From Clostridium lentum (GTDB lineage: Bacteria; Bacillota; Clostridia; Clostridiales; Clostridiaceae), in NCBI RefSeq assembly GCF_014287815.1, contig NZ_JACOOQ010000021.1, forward strand, positions 1 to 46,355: 46,355 nt of DNA, given 5' to 3'. The notes under the pieces are model-generated. The model was not told the DNA's origin, made no database searches, and worked only from the letters and a program-made list of their open reading frames with translations. How positions within the stretch are numbered: position 1 is the stretch's first letter; each line of letters begins with the position of its first letter. Shown here piece after piece: positions 8,384-16,752 of the stretch. The position numbers and the translations under genes were made by a program.

Positions 8384-8635
8384 TTACATATCTATCTTTT
8401 TATTCATTTGCTTCTCTTTAGCTAGCGATAAAAGATATTCAAATTTTTTCTTTGCTGCATCTTCTCTATATATGGCAGCTTCAATTAATTTAGGGTCATT
8501 TACATAATTGAACATACATTGGGCTATTTGCATTTCTTCTATTGTTTCCCTAATAGACTCTAAAAGCTCATCATCTAAAGTATCCTCATATTCATACCTT
8601 GCCAGTATAAAATTTAAAATTTTGCCCTTATTCAT
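8384..8635 (-). CDS. yaaL: YaaL family protein (DUF2508)
   Basis: This small, charged, mainly helical protein of 83 residues matches YaaL/DUF2508 by its position between recR and bofA and by segments such as DELLESIRETIEEMQIAQCMFNYV. Its function is unknown. AGGAGG lies five bases ahead of the ATG. It is co-oriented with, and close to, recR and bofA. No membrane segment or metal motif is seen. Confidence 0.83.
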   Translation of the reverse strand: MNKGKILNFILARYEYEDTLDDELLESIRETIEEMQIAQCMFNYVNDPKLIEAAIYREDAAKKKFEYLLSLAKEKQMNKKIDM

Positions 8636-8722
8636 AACTCCCTCCTAAAATTTAAATAGAAATTAAAAATATTTATTCTATTTATTTCCATATATTTAAA
8701 TTTTATTCAGAAAGTCTTCATT

Positions 8723-9319
8723 TTATATTTCTTTTCTTCCTTCTAATGCTTTAGATAAAGTAACTTCATCAGCATACTCTAAATCTCCTCCAACAGGAAG
8801 CCCTGAAGCAATTCTCGTTACCTTAACTTCAAGAGGTCTAAGTATTCTAGAAATATACATTGCTGTAGCTTCTCCTTCAACATTAGGATTTGTAGCAATA
8901 ATAACTTCTTTTACATCAGCATTCATCCTTGCCACAAGTTCTCTTATCTTTATATCTTGAGGCCCTCTTCCCTGCATTGGAGAAAGATTACCGTGCAGTA
9001 CATGATATGTTCCATTAAATTCTTTAACTTTTTCCATAGTCATAATATCTTTAGGTTGTTCCACAACACATATTACGCTCTTATCTCTACTTGGATTGCT
9101 ACATATTGGACAAGGATCCGTTTCAGTAAAGTTTCCACATATAGAACAGTATTTTATTGTACCTCTAGCCCTAACTAAAGCTGTGGCAAATTCCTTCACT
9201 TCATCTTCTGGAAGATTTAATATATGTAATGTCAATCTTTGAGCTGTCTTTTTTCCTATACTAGGCAATTTTGCAAATTCTTCAATTAGCTTTTCTATAG
9301 CAACTGGATAAAAATCCAT
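8723..9319 (-). CDS. recR: recombination mediator RecR
   Basis: The 198-residue protein acts with RecF/RecO in loading RecA at gaps during recombinational repair. An N-terminal helix-hairpin-helix ([13 protein letters not shown]) is followed by the C4 zinc finger (C58, C61, C70, C73) and the Toprim domain ([16 protein letters not shown]...[15 protein letters not shown]). Length and motif order match the family. GGAAGG precedes the ATG. It is the third gene of the dnaX operon. Confidence 0.96.
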   Translation of the reverse strand: MDFYPVAIEKLIEEFAKLPSIGKKTAQRLTLHILNLPEDEVKEFATALVRARGTIKYCSICGNFTETDPCPICSNPSRDKSVICVVEQPKDIMTMEKVKEFNGTYHVLHGNLSPMQGRGPQDIKIRELVARMNADVKEVIIATNPNVEGEATAMYISRILRPLEVKVTRIASGLPVGGDLEYADEVTLSKALEGRKEI

Positions 9320-9347
9320 TTAATTCATCCTTCCATTCATAATTTTT

Positions 9348-9376
9348 AAGGCACGCAAGTCTCCTTGCATGCCCTT
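9348..9376 (-). promoter_or_regulatory. intercistronic hairpin between ybaB and recR
   Basis: A 10- to 12-bp stem closed by a GAGA tetraloop on the minus strand (GGCATGCAAG / CTTGCGTGCC) lies in the short gap between ybaB and recR. It has no T-run, so it is more likely an mRNA processing or stability element than a terminator. Confidence 0.5.
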
Positions 9377-9384
9377 TAATAAAT

Positions 9385-9729
9385 TTAAAATAATCCAGGT
9401 ATGTTTAATCCGCCTGTTAATTTTCCCATTTGATTTGAACTAGCTTCTTCCGCTTTCTTTAATGCTTCATTTACAGCACTAAGAACTAAATCTTCTAACA
9501 TTTCAACATCATCTGAATCTACAACTTCTTCTTTTATTTTAATTGATGTTACTTCTTTTTTACCGCTAACTTTTACGACAACAGCTCCGCCACCTACTGA
9601 AGCTTCATATTCGCTGTTTTCTAAGTTTTTTTGCATTTCTTCCATTTCCTTTTGAAGCTTTTGTGCTTGCTTCATTAAGTTATTCATGTTTCCTCCGCCG
9701 AAGCCGCCTGGAAATCCTCCTCTTGCCAT
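9385..9729 (-). CDS. YbaB/EbfC nucleoid-associated protein
   Basis: This 114-residue DNA-binding protein of the YbaB/EbfC family forms tweezer-like homodimers. A glycine- and phenylalanine-rich start ([17 protein letters not shown]) precedes the family core: [19 protein letters not shown], then [15 protein letters not shown]. It lies between dnaX and recR, as in most bacteria. The ATG at 9729 is preceded by GGAGG. The orthologue in Bacillus is called YaaK. Confidence 0.93.
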   Translation of the reverse strand: MARGGFPGGFGGGNMNNLMKQAQKLQKEMEEMQKNLENSEYEASVGGGAVVVKVSGKKEVTSIKIKEEVVDSDDVEMLEDLVLSAVNEALKKAEEASSNQMGKLTGGLNIPGLF

Positions 9730-9823
9730 AAAAAATCCTCCTCTTAAATAAAAAGTCTATTCATATTATAAAGTATTTTTATAGTTTTTACTAGAATAAA
9801 GTATTTATCTTATTTTTTTACCA

Positions 9824-11446
9824 TTATTCATCAAGTATATCTACTAATCCTTCACCAAAGGCATTCATCAAAACATCTTCTGCATTTTGCTCATTGCTGT
9901 TTTTTTCTTTAGATACAAACTGTACATTTAATTTTTCTTGAAATACTTCAGAAAATACTTCATTTACTACTACTTTATTTTCTGCCTTATTTAATCTATC
10001 TGCACTAAGCTTATAATCTTCATCAAATTCAACTGTTATAATACCATTACTGCATGAAATGGGCCTTCCCATTAATATAGATGCATAAATAATCATTGCT
10101 CTTTTAGCTTTGAACCTTTCTAATACATCCTTCCAAGCTCTTTGCACTTCATTGATAGTCAACCTAGAACTAGCATTTCCAATGGCAGATGATTCTGTAT
10201 TTACAGATTTAGTAGCTTTACTTGCAGGTGTTGCTGCTTTTTTCATACTAGTAGCTTCAGCCATAACTCTTTCCTTAACAGCTACAGCTATATTTCCGTT
10301 CTTTAAATTTTCTTCTAATCTATTAAGCCTAGTTAAAATAACTTCACTTGATGTATCATACTCAATTTTGCACATTTTTATTATGGAAAGTTCTAAATAA
10401 AGCCTAGCCTGCTTACTAACCTTAGCATTACCTTCTGCTTCTTGTAATATTCGTATACATCTCATTATTTCTTCTGCTCTTAGTCTTGCTGACTGCTCCT
10501 TAATAAGCGCAATATTCTCTTCTGACATATCAAGAACTTCTTCTGCATTATTAGTTACTTTTGCCATTAAAAGATTTCTATAGTGTTCAATAAGGTCCTT
10601 AATAAATAAATAAGCATCCTTACCTGAAGTAATTATTTCTTCAATAGTTGAAATACATTTTTCAATATTTCTTTCTATAACATTATTAGTTAAAGTAAAA
10701 AGATATTCATTAGTTACAAGTCCTAACATAGAAACAACAGATGAATACTCTACAGCTCCGTTCCCCATAGATATTGCTTGATCTAATATACTTAAAGAAT
10801 CTCTCATAGCTCCATCTGAAACTCTAGCAATAAGATTTAAACTCTTATCATCGGCCATAACTCCCTTTTCAGTAACTATCTTTCTAAGTCTTGCAGTTAT
10901 ATCATTTTTATTAATTCTCTTAAAATCAAACCTCTGACATCTTGAAAGAATGGTAATAGGTAACTTTTGAGGATCTGTTGTAGCTAAAATAAATATTACA
11001 TTTGCAGGTGGCTCCTCTAAAGTTTTTAAAAATGCATTTACAGCTCCTACTGAAAGCATATGAACTTCATCCATTATATATACCTTGAAACGTGCTTCTT
11101 GCGGAGGATATTTAACATCATCAATAATATCTCTGATTTTATCTACACCATTGTTTGAAGCAGCATCTAGCTCTGTTACATCAATAGCAAGTCCGTTATT
11201 TATCTTTTTACACATTTCACATTCATTGCATGGCTCTCCATCTTGCAAATTCAAACAGTTTAATGCTTTAGCAAAAACTTTTGCTGTAGATGTTTTACCA
11301 GTACCTCTCGTTCCACAGAAAAGATAAGCATGGGCTATTCTATTATTAAGTATTTGATTTTTTAATGTAGTTGTTATATGTTCCTGACCTACTACATCAT
11401 AAAATGTACTTGGTCTCCATTCTCTATATAAAGCAGTATATGCCAA
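9824..11446 (-). CDS. dnaX: DNA polymerase III gamma/tau subunit
   Basis: This is the clamp-loader ATPase of 540 residues. The Walker A loop GTRGTGKTS (45-53), the zinc-binding cysteines (C64, C73, C76, C79), Walker B YIMDEVHML and the sensor SRCQRFDF are in order. The C-terminal region from about 370 is low in conservation (an alanine- and serine-rich linker, then a tau-like domain). I did not see an obvious slippery heptamer of the E. coli type, so one product is assumed. The start is TTG, preceded by GAGAGG. It is the first gene of the operon with ybaB, recR, yaaL and bofA, and divergent from thyA. Confidence 0.95.
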   Translation of the reverse strand: MAYTALYREWRPSTFYDVVGQEHITTTLKNQILNNRIAHAYLFCGTRGTGKTSTAKVFAKALNCLNLQDGEPCNECEMCKKINNGLAIDVTELDAASNNGVDKIRDIIDDVKYPPQEARFKVYIMDEVHMLSVGAVNAFLKTLEEPPANVIFILATTDPQKLPITILSRCQRFDFKRINKNDITARLRKIVTEKGVMADDKSLNLIARVSDGAMRDSLSILDQAISMGNGAVEYSSVVSMLGLVTNEYLFTLTNNVIERNIEKCISTIEEIITSGKDAYLFIKDLIEHYRNLLMAKVTNNAEEVLDMSEENIALIKEQSARLRAEEIMRCIRILQEAEGNAKVSKQARLYLELSIIKMCKIEYDTSSEVILTRLNRLEENLKNGNIAVAVKERVMAEATSMKKAATPASKATKSVNTESSAIGNASSRLTINEVQRAWKDVLERFKAKRAMIIYASILMGRPISCSNGIITVEFDEDYKLSADRLNKAENKVVVNEVFSEVFQEKLNVQFVSKEKNSNEQNAEDVLMNAFGEGLVDILDE

Positions 11447-11652
11447 ATCTCTTACCTCTCTTTTTTTATAAACTTTAATTATTATTATACACTAGTTTTT
11501 GTGAAAATAAATAATTCCTTTTATCTCAAACAGTTTACTATATTATCTATAATTTTAGGCAATATTCTACTAAAAAATACTACTGAAATTTTCAAATTTT
11601 TAAAAGAATGTTATACTTAAATTTTATAATTTAACATTTTTGAGGTGAGCAT

Positions 11653-12498
11653 ATGACAACAAATTATGTATCAAAAGCTGATAAGATTTTTATTGAAAAC
11701 ATACAAGACATTTTAAATAATGGAACAAGTACTGTTGGACATAAAATCAGACCTATTTATAAGGATGGAACACCTGCTCATACAATCTACGTTAATCAAA
11801 TAGTAGAAAAATATGATATTAGCAAAGGTGAATTTCCTATTACAACTCTTAGACCTATAGCTATAAAATCTGCTATAAAGGAAATATTATGGATATATCA
11901 AGATCAAAGCAATGATTTATCTGTTTTGGAAGAAAAACATAATATCATGTGGTGGCGAGACTGGGAAGTGGATAACACAAATACCATTGGCCAAAGATAT
12001 GGTGCTACAGTAAAAAAATATGACTTAATGAATAAGTTATTAGATGGGCTTACTAATGAACCATACACAAGGAGACACATCATTGATCTTTATCAATATG
12101 CTGACTTCGAAGAAACTGCCGGGCTTCATCCATGTGCATTTCTAACTGTTTGGTCTGCCAGAGGCGAATATCTTGATATGACATTACACCAAAGGTCGTC
12201 AGATTATCTTGTAGCTGGACATGTAAATAAAATGCAGTATGTAGCCTTACTGATGATGGTAGCTAGACATGTAGGCTTAAAGCCAGGTGTATTTATGCAT
12301 GTTATAGATAACTTACATATTTATGACAGACATATTGATCAAGCTAAAGAGCTTCTTTCTAGAACACCTAGTGAAAAACAACCAAAATTAATACTTAAAG
12401 AAGGCAAGACTAATTTCTATGATTTCACTCTTGATGATTTTGAACTTATAGATTACGAACCAGTTAAGCCTCAATTAAAATTTGATTTAGGAATATAG
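11653..12498 (+). CDS. thyA: thymidylate synthase
   Basis: The 281-residue enzyme makes dTMP from dUMP using methylenetetrahydrofolate. The catalytic cysteine C161 in LHPCAF, the QRSSD phosphate-binding motif and the C-terminal hydrophobic tail are visible. It is longer than E. coli ThyA and resembles the Bacillus/phage-phi3T type. GAGGTG lies six bases ahead of the ATG. A possible promoter, TTTTCA-17-TATACT (11589-11617), precedes it. It is followed 23 bp later by the dihydrofolate reductase gene, which regenerates the folate this reaction oxidises. Confidence 0.96.
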   Translation: MTTNYVSKADKIFIENIQDILNNGTSTVGHKIRPIYKDGTPAHTIYVNQIVEKYDISKGEFPITTLRPIAIKSAIKEILWIYQDQSNDLSVLEEKHNIMWWRDWEVDNTNTIGQRYGATVKKYDLMNKLLDGLTNEPYTRRHIIDLYQYADFEETAGLHPCAFLTVWSARGEYLDMTLHQRSSDYLVAGHVNKMQYVALLMMVARHVGLKPGVFMHVIDNLHIYDRHIDQAKELLSRTPSEKQPKLILKEGKTNFYDFTLDDFELIDYEPVKPQLKFDLGI

Positions 12499-12521
12499 TA
12501 AAATAAAGAAGAGGTGTAAAA

Positions 12522-13016
12522 ATGATTTCCATTATAGTAGCCAAGGCTCAAAATAATATAATTGGCGGAAATAACAAACTTTTATGGCATATTTCTGACG
12601 ATTTAAAAAGATTTAAAGAAATAACAAGCGGCAATACCATAATTATGGGTAGAAAAACTTTTGAATCACTTCCTGGAGTGCTTCCTAATAGAAAGCATAT
12701 AATTTTGACTAGAGATAAAAATTTTTCTGTGGATAATGAAAATGTAGAAGTTATCCACAACGCTGACCAAATTATCAACAATTATAAAAATTCCCCTGTG
12801 GAAGCTTTTATAATTGGCGGTGGAGAAATTTATAAAGAATTTTTACCACATGCAGATAAGATATATTTAACGGAAGTACTAAAAGATTTCTCAGGTGATA
12901 CAAGTTTTCCACAGATTGATTTAGAAAATTGGGCTGTGGATTATTCTTCACATATCTTAACTAACGCTAAAGATGGATTACAGTATAAATTTATCAATTA
13001 TATAAAAAAAGCTTAA
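12522..13016 (+). CDS. folA: dihydrofolate reductase
   Basis: This 164-residue DHFR reduces dihydrofolate to tetrahydrofolate with NADPH. Family motifs are the N-terminal ISIIVAKAQNNIIGG, the LLWHISDDLKRFK segment with the active-site aspartate, TIIMGRKTFESLP, and the IIGGGEIYKEF glycine loop. It forms a two-gene unit with thyA and has its own terminator. GAGGTG precedes the ATG. Nothing suggests a trimethoprim-resistant plasmid type; it looks like the chromosomal enzyme. Confidence 0.95.
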   Translation: MISIIVAKAQNNIIGGNNKLLWHISDDLKRFKEITSGNTIIMGRKTFESLPGVLPNRKHIILTRDKNFSVDNENVEVIHNADQIINNYKNSPVEAFIIGGGEIYKEFLPHADKIYLTEVLKDFSGDTSFPQIDLENWAVDYSSHILTNAKDGLQYKFINYIKKA

Positions 13017-13030
13017 ACTTAAAAAAAGAT

Positions 13031-13082
13031 AGAAAAGTAGGGAAGACTCCATAAGTTCAGATGAAGCTTCCCTATTTTTCTG
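13031..13082 (+). terminator. terminator of thyA-folA
   Basis: AGAAAAG-TAGGGAAG pairs with CTTCCCTATTTTTCT across a 21-base loop, with the T-run built into the right arm. It lies 14 bases after the folA stop codon and should end the thyA-folA transcript. Confidence 0.8.
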
Positions 13083-13183
13083 TCCTATTGTTTTTTGTCC
13101 TATATTGTTAATCCTATTGAAGAGTAACCAAAATTAATTGACTATTTAATAAACAACATATGATGCTGCTAGTCACACAAAAT

Positions 13184-13205
13184 TTATAAGTTTTTAAACT
13201 TATAA
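13184..13205. repeat. perfect 22-bp palindrome
   Basis: TTATAAGTTT and AAACTTATAA flank a central TT. The palindrome lies between the folA terminator and the SRP RNA terminator, outside any gene. It could be an operator or a weak hairpin. No neighbouring promoter makes its role clear. Confidence 0.4.
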
Positions 13206-13224
13206 CTAAAAAGTTCTAAACATT

Positions 13225-13253
13225 AAAAAATCCTTTCTTTCCAAAAAGAAAGG
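13225..13253 (-). terminator. terminator of SRP RNA gene
   Basis: A perfect 9-bp stem, CCTTTCTTT against AAAGAAAGG, with a TTGG loop is followed on the minus strand by ATTTTTT. It lies about ten bases beyond the mature 3' end of the SRP RNA. Confidence 0.88.
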
Positions 13254-13263
13254 TATATGTAGA

Positions 13264-13530
13264 ACCGTGCACCTCACTTTGACAGAAATCTATATGCGTT
13301 ACCTTTGTAGTTGACTCAGGCAAGATTTATCCATGTCACACGCAGGGGCTGCTTATCGCTGCTTCCTTCCGGACCTGACGAGGTTCACAGTCTTACGTCG
13401 CATGGGACCCAACCCTCAACATCACTTGCAAAGGGGCAGACCATATAGATTAAAGCCTAGGTGAGGAATTCAATCCTGCTATAGCGGATTGCAGGTTACA
13501 GGGCACCGCTGACTCCCCATCTAGCACGGC
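13264..13530 (-). ncRNA. ffs: signal recognition particle RNA, long Bacillus-type (scRNA)
   Basis: The minus strand carries the invariant SRP helix-8 sequence CAGGTCCGGAAGGAAGCAGC (13356-13375 region). Terminal pairing of GCCGTGC at the 5' end with GCACGGT at the 3' end defines an RNA of about 267 nt. This long form includes an Alu domain, as in B. subtilis scRNA. The 5' block with GTGCCCTG and CCTGCAATCCGCTATAGCAGG also parallels that RNA. It is co-oriented with tRNA-Ser three bases upstream and probably co-transcribed and processed. The exact ends are inferred from pairing. Confidence 0.95.
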
Positions 13531-13532
13531 AT

Positions 13533-13622
13533 TGGCGGAGAAAGTGGGATTTGAACCCACGATAGAGTTTCCCCTATACACGCGTTCCAGGCGTGCTCCT
13601 TCGGCCACTCGGACATCTCTCC
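13533..13622 (-). tRNA. tRNA-Ser (anticodon GGA)
   Basis: This 90-nt class II tRNA has acceptor arms GGAGAGA and TTTCTCC, a long variable arm, T-arm GTGGGTTCAAATCCCAC, and an encoded CCA. The anticodon loop CTGGAAC gives GGA, reading UCC/UCU serine codons. It immediately precedes the SRP RNA gene, an arrangement related to the tRNA-Ser/scr neighbourhood of Bacillus. Confidence 0.95.
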
Positions 13623-13646
13623 ATAATATTTATACTGATAAAATAT

Positions 13647-13691
13647 AAAGTATAAAAAGCTCTATAAAATTATATTTACTTTTTATACTTT
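13647..13691 (-). promoter_or_regulatory. 13-bp inverted repeat in the tRNA-Ser/SRP leader
   Basis: AAAGTATAAAAAG (13647-13659) and its exact complement (13679-13691) flank a 19-base loop. The repeat sits between the promoter and the tRNA. It may form a processing stem in the primary transcript. Confidence 0.45.
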
Positions 13692-13694
13692 TAC

Positions 13695-13723
13695 ATTCTA
13701 ACATAATTCTTTTAGTTGTTCAA
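13695..13723 (-). promoter_or_regulatory. promoter of tRNA-Ser and SRP RNA
   Basis: On the minus strand TTGAAC (13718-13723) and TAGAAT (13695-13700) are 17 bp apart, each one base from consensus or close to it. It is the only good promoter upstream of the tRNA-Ser/SRP RNA unit. Confidence 0.75.
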
Positions 13724-13755
13724 TAGAAAGATTTTCTTGATTTTTTTCCTGAAAT

Positions 13756-15048
13756 TTATTGATGATTTAAAATAAAGCTAACAATTCCTTCAATACTCTC
13801 TTTATCATCCATAACATTATAAAATCCTATGACTTTAAATATCATTTTATTTTCATTATTTAGAGCCTTAGTAGATATTAATTCTAAAAGTTCATTCTTT
13901 ATATTGTCTATTTCATCAATATCTTTCTTCTTTTCATAAATTTCAAATAAATTTTCTAGTGAATCAAGGAGTATTGTATACTGCTTATTTCTTTTTGCAC
14001 TATAAATAGCATGATTATAATACTCTGCAGCCTTCTCATCTTCATTAATAAATTTAAAACCTTTAGCTAAACCAGAAAAAATATCTGCTCCCTTCTCTTC
14101 CTTATATAATCCTCTCTTAGAACTTATGAGCATTAGAGATTCATCAATATACTTTCTAATATTCCTATTATCTCTAAGCAAAATGTATATTGCTATTATT
14201 TTTATATTTATGTAAAGAATCTTATTTTTATCTAAGTTTTCAATTTTTACTTTAAGACTCCTATAAACCTCTAAAGCATCCCTATAGTACTTATTTTCTC
14301 TGTAACATTGCCCCTTCAATATATTTAAATCAAATAAATATTCTTCAGTAAATTCTTCAGTAAATTCTTCAATGCATTCAATTTCATCTAATGAATAATC
14401 ATATTCCTTAAGTAACATAAGTATTTCTGCCTTATTTAATAAAAGCTCTAACTTTATGTCCATAGAAATAAAAGTTTCATTTTTTAGTGGTAGCTTACAA
14501 AATTCTAAAGCTTCCTTGAATTTATCATTAACTTTGCAACAATTAATTAACTTTAAAATTAAAATAGCTGCCCTATCATCAATCTTATCTTTTTTAATGC
14601 TTTCAAAAGCCTTTATATAATATGTATAACTTTTATAATAGTCCTTTATATCATTATAAAGATCACCAATCTTTTCATATATACTTATTTTTTTATCAGT
14701 AAGGTCGTAAATAATTAAGAACTCTTCAATTTCATCTACTATCTGCAAGTTATCCACAGCCAAGTTTTCTAAATACTTATCCACAACTCTTTCAGCCTGA
14801 TACTCTTCACTTTCTAAAAGGTATTTGGCACTTACATGATAATCTATATTTTGCTCACTACAAGCCATATTAATATTATCAGCTATTACTTTAGCTACCT
14901 TTTCAGTTAAAGCTGCCTTGTCATTTTCAATAATGCTTATTAAATTACGGGTAACTTCTCCCTTAGTAATTTCATGCTGTTTAAGCCCAAGTTCTTTTCT
15001 TATTCTCTTTATTTTCTTTCCTGAAGATAAAATTTCACCATAATCCAT
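13756..15048 (-). CDS. HTH (XRE-like) transcriptional regulator with TPR-like helical repeats
   Basis: The 430-residue protein has an N-terminal XRE-type helix-turn-helix (about residues 9-45: KIKRIRKELGLKQHEIT, then TRNLISIIEN). A long alpha-helical region with TPR-like repeats follows (for example IYEKIGDLYNDIKDYYKSYTYY and AKGFKFINEDEKAAEYYNHA). This layout is that of RRNPP-type regulators such as PlcR, Rgg or Rap relatives, many of which bind peptides, but no small peptide gene was found next to it. The GAAAGGATGC region precedes the ATG. Upstream palindromes overlapping its -35 suggest autoregulation. Targets are unknown. Confidence 0.8.
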   Translation of the reverse strand: MDYGEILSSGKKIKRIRKELGLKQHEITKGEVTRNLISIIENDKAALTEKVAKVIADNINMACSEQNIDYHVSAKYLLESEEYQAERVVDKYLENLAVDNLQIVDEIEEFLIIYDLTDKKISIYEKIGDLYNDIKDYYKSYTYYIKAFESIKKDKIDDRAAILILKLINCCKVNDKFKEALEFCKLPLKNETFISMDIKLELLLNKAEILMLLKEYDYSLDEIECIEEFTEEFTEEYLFDLNILKGQCYRENKYYRDALEVYRSLKVKIENLDKNKILYINIKIIAIYILLRDNRNIRKYIDESLMLISSKRGLYKEEKGADIFSGLAKGFKFINEDEKAAEYYNHAIYSAKRNKQYTILLDSLENLFEIYEKKKDIDEIDNIKNELLELISTKALNNENKMIFKVIGFYNVMDDKESIEGIVSFILNHQ

Positions 15049-15099
15049 CTTTCTGCATCCTTTCCCACACTTAAAAATTGCTTTTTCAGCGCAAAATTA

Positions 15100-15146
15100 A
15101 GTATATCATACCCTTTTAAAAAGTAAATTATTTTATTTACCTTTTT
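15100..15146 (-). promoter_or_regulatory. HTH-TPR gene promoter with overlapping palindromic operator
   Basis: The -10 TATACT is at 15100-15105 and a -35-like TTTACT at 15122-15127, with a 16-bp spacer on the minus strand. The -35 lies inside the left arm of an inverted repeat (AAAAAGTAAAT at 15118-15128 against ATTTAC-C-TTTTT at 15135-15146). A repressor bound here would block RNA polymerase. This reading is inference, and such AT-rich arms are partly expected by chance. Confidence 0.5.
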
Positions 15147-15240
15147 ATTTTTTAATTTTTTACTATTAATTTTATTAATGATTTTTGTTATTATATTCCA
15201 TATTTTAGTCAAAAAACGACTTTTTATTAATTTTTCTGTT

Positions 15241-15268
15241 AAAAAGTAAAATATTCTTTTTACTTTTT
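15241..15268. promoter_or_regulatory. second copy of the AAAAAGTAAA palindrome
   Basis: AAAAAGTAAA (15241-15250) and TTTTTACTTTTT (15257-15268) repeat the motif found around the -35 of the HTH gene, about 120 bp further upstream. It lies between the lgt terminator and that promoter. Two sites of matching design support one DNA-binding protein, most simply the adjacent regulator. Confidence 0.45.
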
Positions 15269-15290
15269 GTTTTTTTATTATTAAAACTAT

Positions 15291-15341
15291 AAAAAAATAG
15301 AGGAATAAATAGATTTTAAAGATAAAATCTACTTATTCCTC
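15291..15341 (-). terminator. terminator of tadA-lgt
   Basis: A long stem, GAGGAATAAATAGATTTTA with its near-exact complement, is closed by a short loop and followed on the minus strand by TATTTTTTT. It lies about 25 bases after the lgt stop. Confidence 0.88.
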
Positions 15342-15365
15342 CAGAGGTTAAAAAAAAGTTAAATA

Positions 15366-16136
15366 TTATATATTATTACTTTTGGCTTTCTTAATAGATA
15401 TAAATATTATAATTGCCCCTAAAATTATTCCCACTATACTTATAACTTGGGCTATTCTAAGGCCCATAAACATTAAACTATCCGTTCTAAGCCCTTCAAT
15501 AAAGAATCTAGCAGAAGAATAGAGGATCAAATAAGCTCCTAAAACAATTCCATGCTGTTTTTTCTTTTTAAATAGGATGTAAATTAATATTAAACATATT
15601 AATACATCACAAACAGATTCATATAAGAAAGTCGGATGATAATATGCTCCATTTATCAACATTCCTTTTTGTATAAATTCAGGAAATTTACTTATAAAAT
15701 CTGATGAAACAGCACCACCATGAGCTTCATGATTCATGAAATTACCCCATCTTCCTATTCCTTGTGCTAATACAACTGCCGGTATAACAACATCTATGTA
15801 TTCCCAAAAATTAACCTTTTTAATCCTTAATACTATATAAGCTGTAATTATTCCTGCTATAAGACCACCATGTATAGCTAATCCACCAGTCCTGATATTA
15901 ATCATATCTGCAAATGAATCAAAGTTTTTAAACTCAAATGCTACATAATATGCCCTTGCACCTACTATTGCTATCGGAAAAGCCCATATGAATGCATCAA
16001 CTATATCATCAAATGACACTCCCTTTTTCTTTGCTAGTACACTTGATAATAAAAATGCAGTTAATACTCCTCCTGCAATAATTATCCCATACCATCTGAT
16101 CTGTAATCCAAAAATTTCAAAAGCTACTGGATTCAT
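15366..16136 (-). CDS. lgt: phosphatidylglycerol-prolipoprotein diacylglyceryl transferase
   Basis: This polytopic membrane enzyme of 256 residues transfers diacylglyceryl from phosphatidylglycerol to the lipobox cysteine of prolipoproteins. The catalytic-region histidine in LAIHGGL, the Lgt signature GRWGNFMNHEAHGG and the HPTFLYES motif are present, with about seven hydrophobic segments. It lies 11 bp after tadA and shares a terminator, so the two are probably co-transcribed. The lipoprotein gene near 44.5 kb in this window is the kind of substrate it would modify. Confidence 0.95.
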   Translation of the reverse strand: MNPVAFEIFGLQIRWYGIIIAGGVLTAFLLSSVLAKKKGVSFDDIVDAFIWAFPIAIVGARAYYVAFEFKNFDSFADMINIRTGGLAIHGGLIAGIITAYIVLRIKKVNFWEYIDVVIPAVVLAQGIGRWGNFMNHEAHGGAVSSDFISKFPEFIQKGMLINGAYYHPTFLYESVCDVLICLILIYILFKKKKQHGIVLGAYLILYSSARFFIEGLRTDSLMFMGLRIAQVISIVGIILGAIIIFISIKKAKSNNI

Positions 16137-16147
16137 TTCCTCACCAC

Positions 16148-16591
16148 CTATTTTATTTTTCTTTTACTATTAAAGAATTCTGTTAATATTTTACTACATT
16201 CTTCATCATAGTTCCAATTAACATTCACTTCTGTATTAAACATTTTATAATCTAAAAGGTTTAATATACTACCACAAGCACCCATATCCCTATTAAAACT
16301 TCCTATATATAACTTTAATATCCTTGCATGAGCAATTGCTGATGTACACATGGCACAAGGCTCTAAAGTTACATACATCTCACATCCATTAAGCCTCCAA
16401 TCACCTATAACCTTACTGGCCATATCAATAGCTATCATTTCTGCATGAGCCATAGCATTTTTATTAGTTTCCTTTAAATTATGAGCCACAGCTATTATTT
16501 CATTATCTTTTACAATCACTGCCCCCACAGGCACTTCTCCCTTATTTAGTGCCTTTCTAGCCTCATCTAAGGCTATCTTCATATAATCCAA
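16148..16591 (-). CDS. tadA: tRNA-specific adenosine-34 deaminase
   Basis: The 147-residue enzyme forms inosine at the wobble position of tRNA-Arg(ACG). The zinc-binding deaminase motifs are HAE (49-51) and PCAMC (C79, C82), with VPVGAVIV near the start. It has the typical TadA length. In Bacillus tadA (yaaJ) lies next to scr and dnaX, and here it is separated from them by lgt and the HTH-TPR regulator. A cytidine/guanine deaminase is an alternative, but length and the neighbourhood favour TadA. Confidence 0.92.
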   Translation of the reverse strand: MDYMKIALDEARKALNKGEVPVGAVIVKDNEIIAVAHNLKETNKNAMAHAEMIAIDMASKVIGDWRLNGCEMYVTLEPCAMCTSAIAHARILKLYIGSFNRDMGACGSILNLLDYKMFNTEVNVNWNYDEECSKILTEFFNSKRKIK

Positions 16592-16713
16592 AAAAACACC
16601 TCCTTTATAAATTAAAAATGTAAAATCTAAGAATTAAAAATATATTTTAAAAAAAATTTCTGAAAGTCTTTCAAACATAATTTTAAATTTTTCATTCTAC
16701 ATTTTTAATAAAT

Positions 16714-16747
16714 ATTGAGGCCGTTGCAAAAATGCAACAGCCCCAAT
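16714..16747 (-). terminator. terminator of the CNNM/CBS gene
   Basis: ATTGAGGCCGTTGCA pairs with TGCAACAGCCCCAAT around a four-base loop, immediately past the stop codon of the gene at 16753. The minus-strand tail is only moderately T-rich, but the stem is very strong. Confidence 0.78.
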
Positions 16748-16752
16748 GTTTA

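Noticed and set aside
13264..13530. tmRNA or RNase P RNA
   Set aside because: The helix-8 GGTCCGGAAGGAAGCAGC core and terminal pairing are specific to SRP RNA; no tag peptide or P4 core of RNase P is seen.
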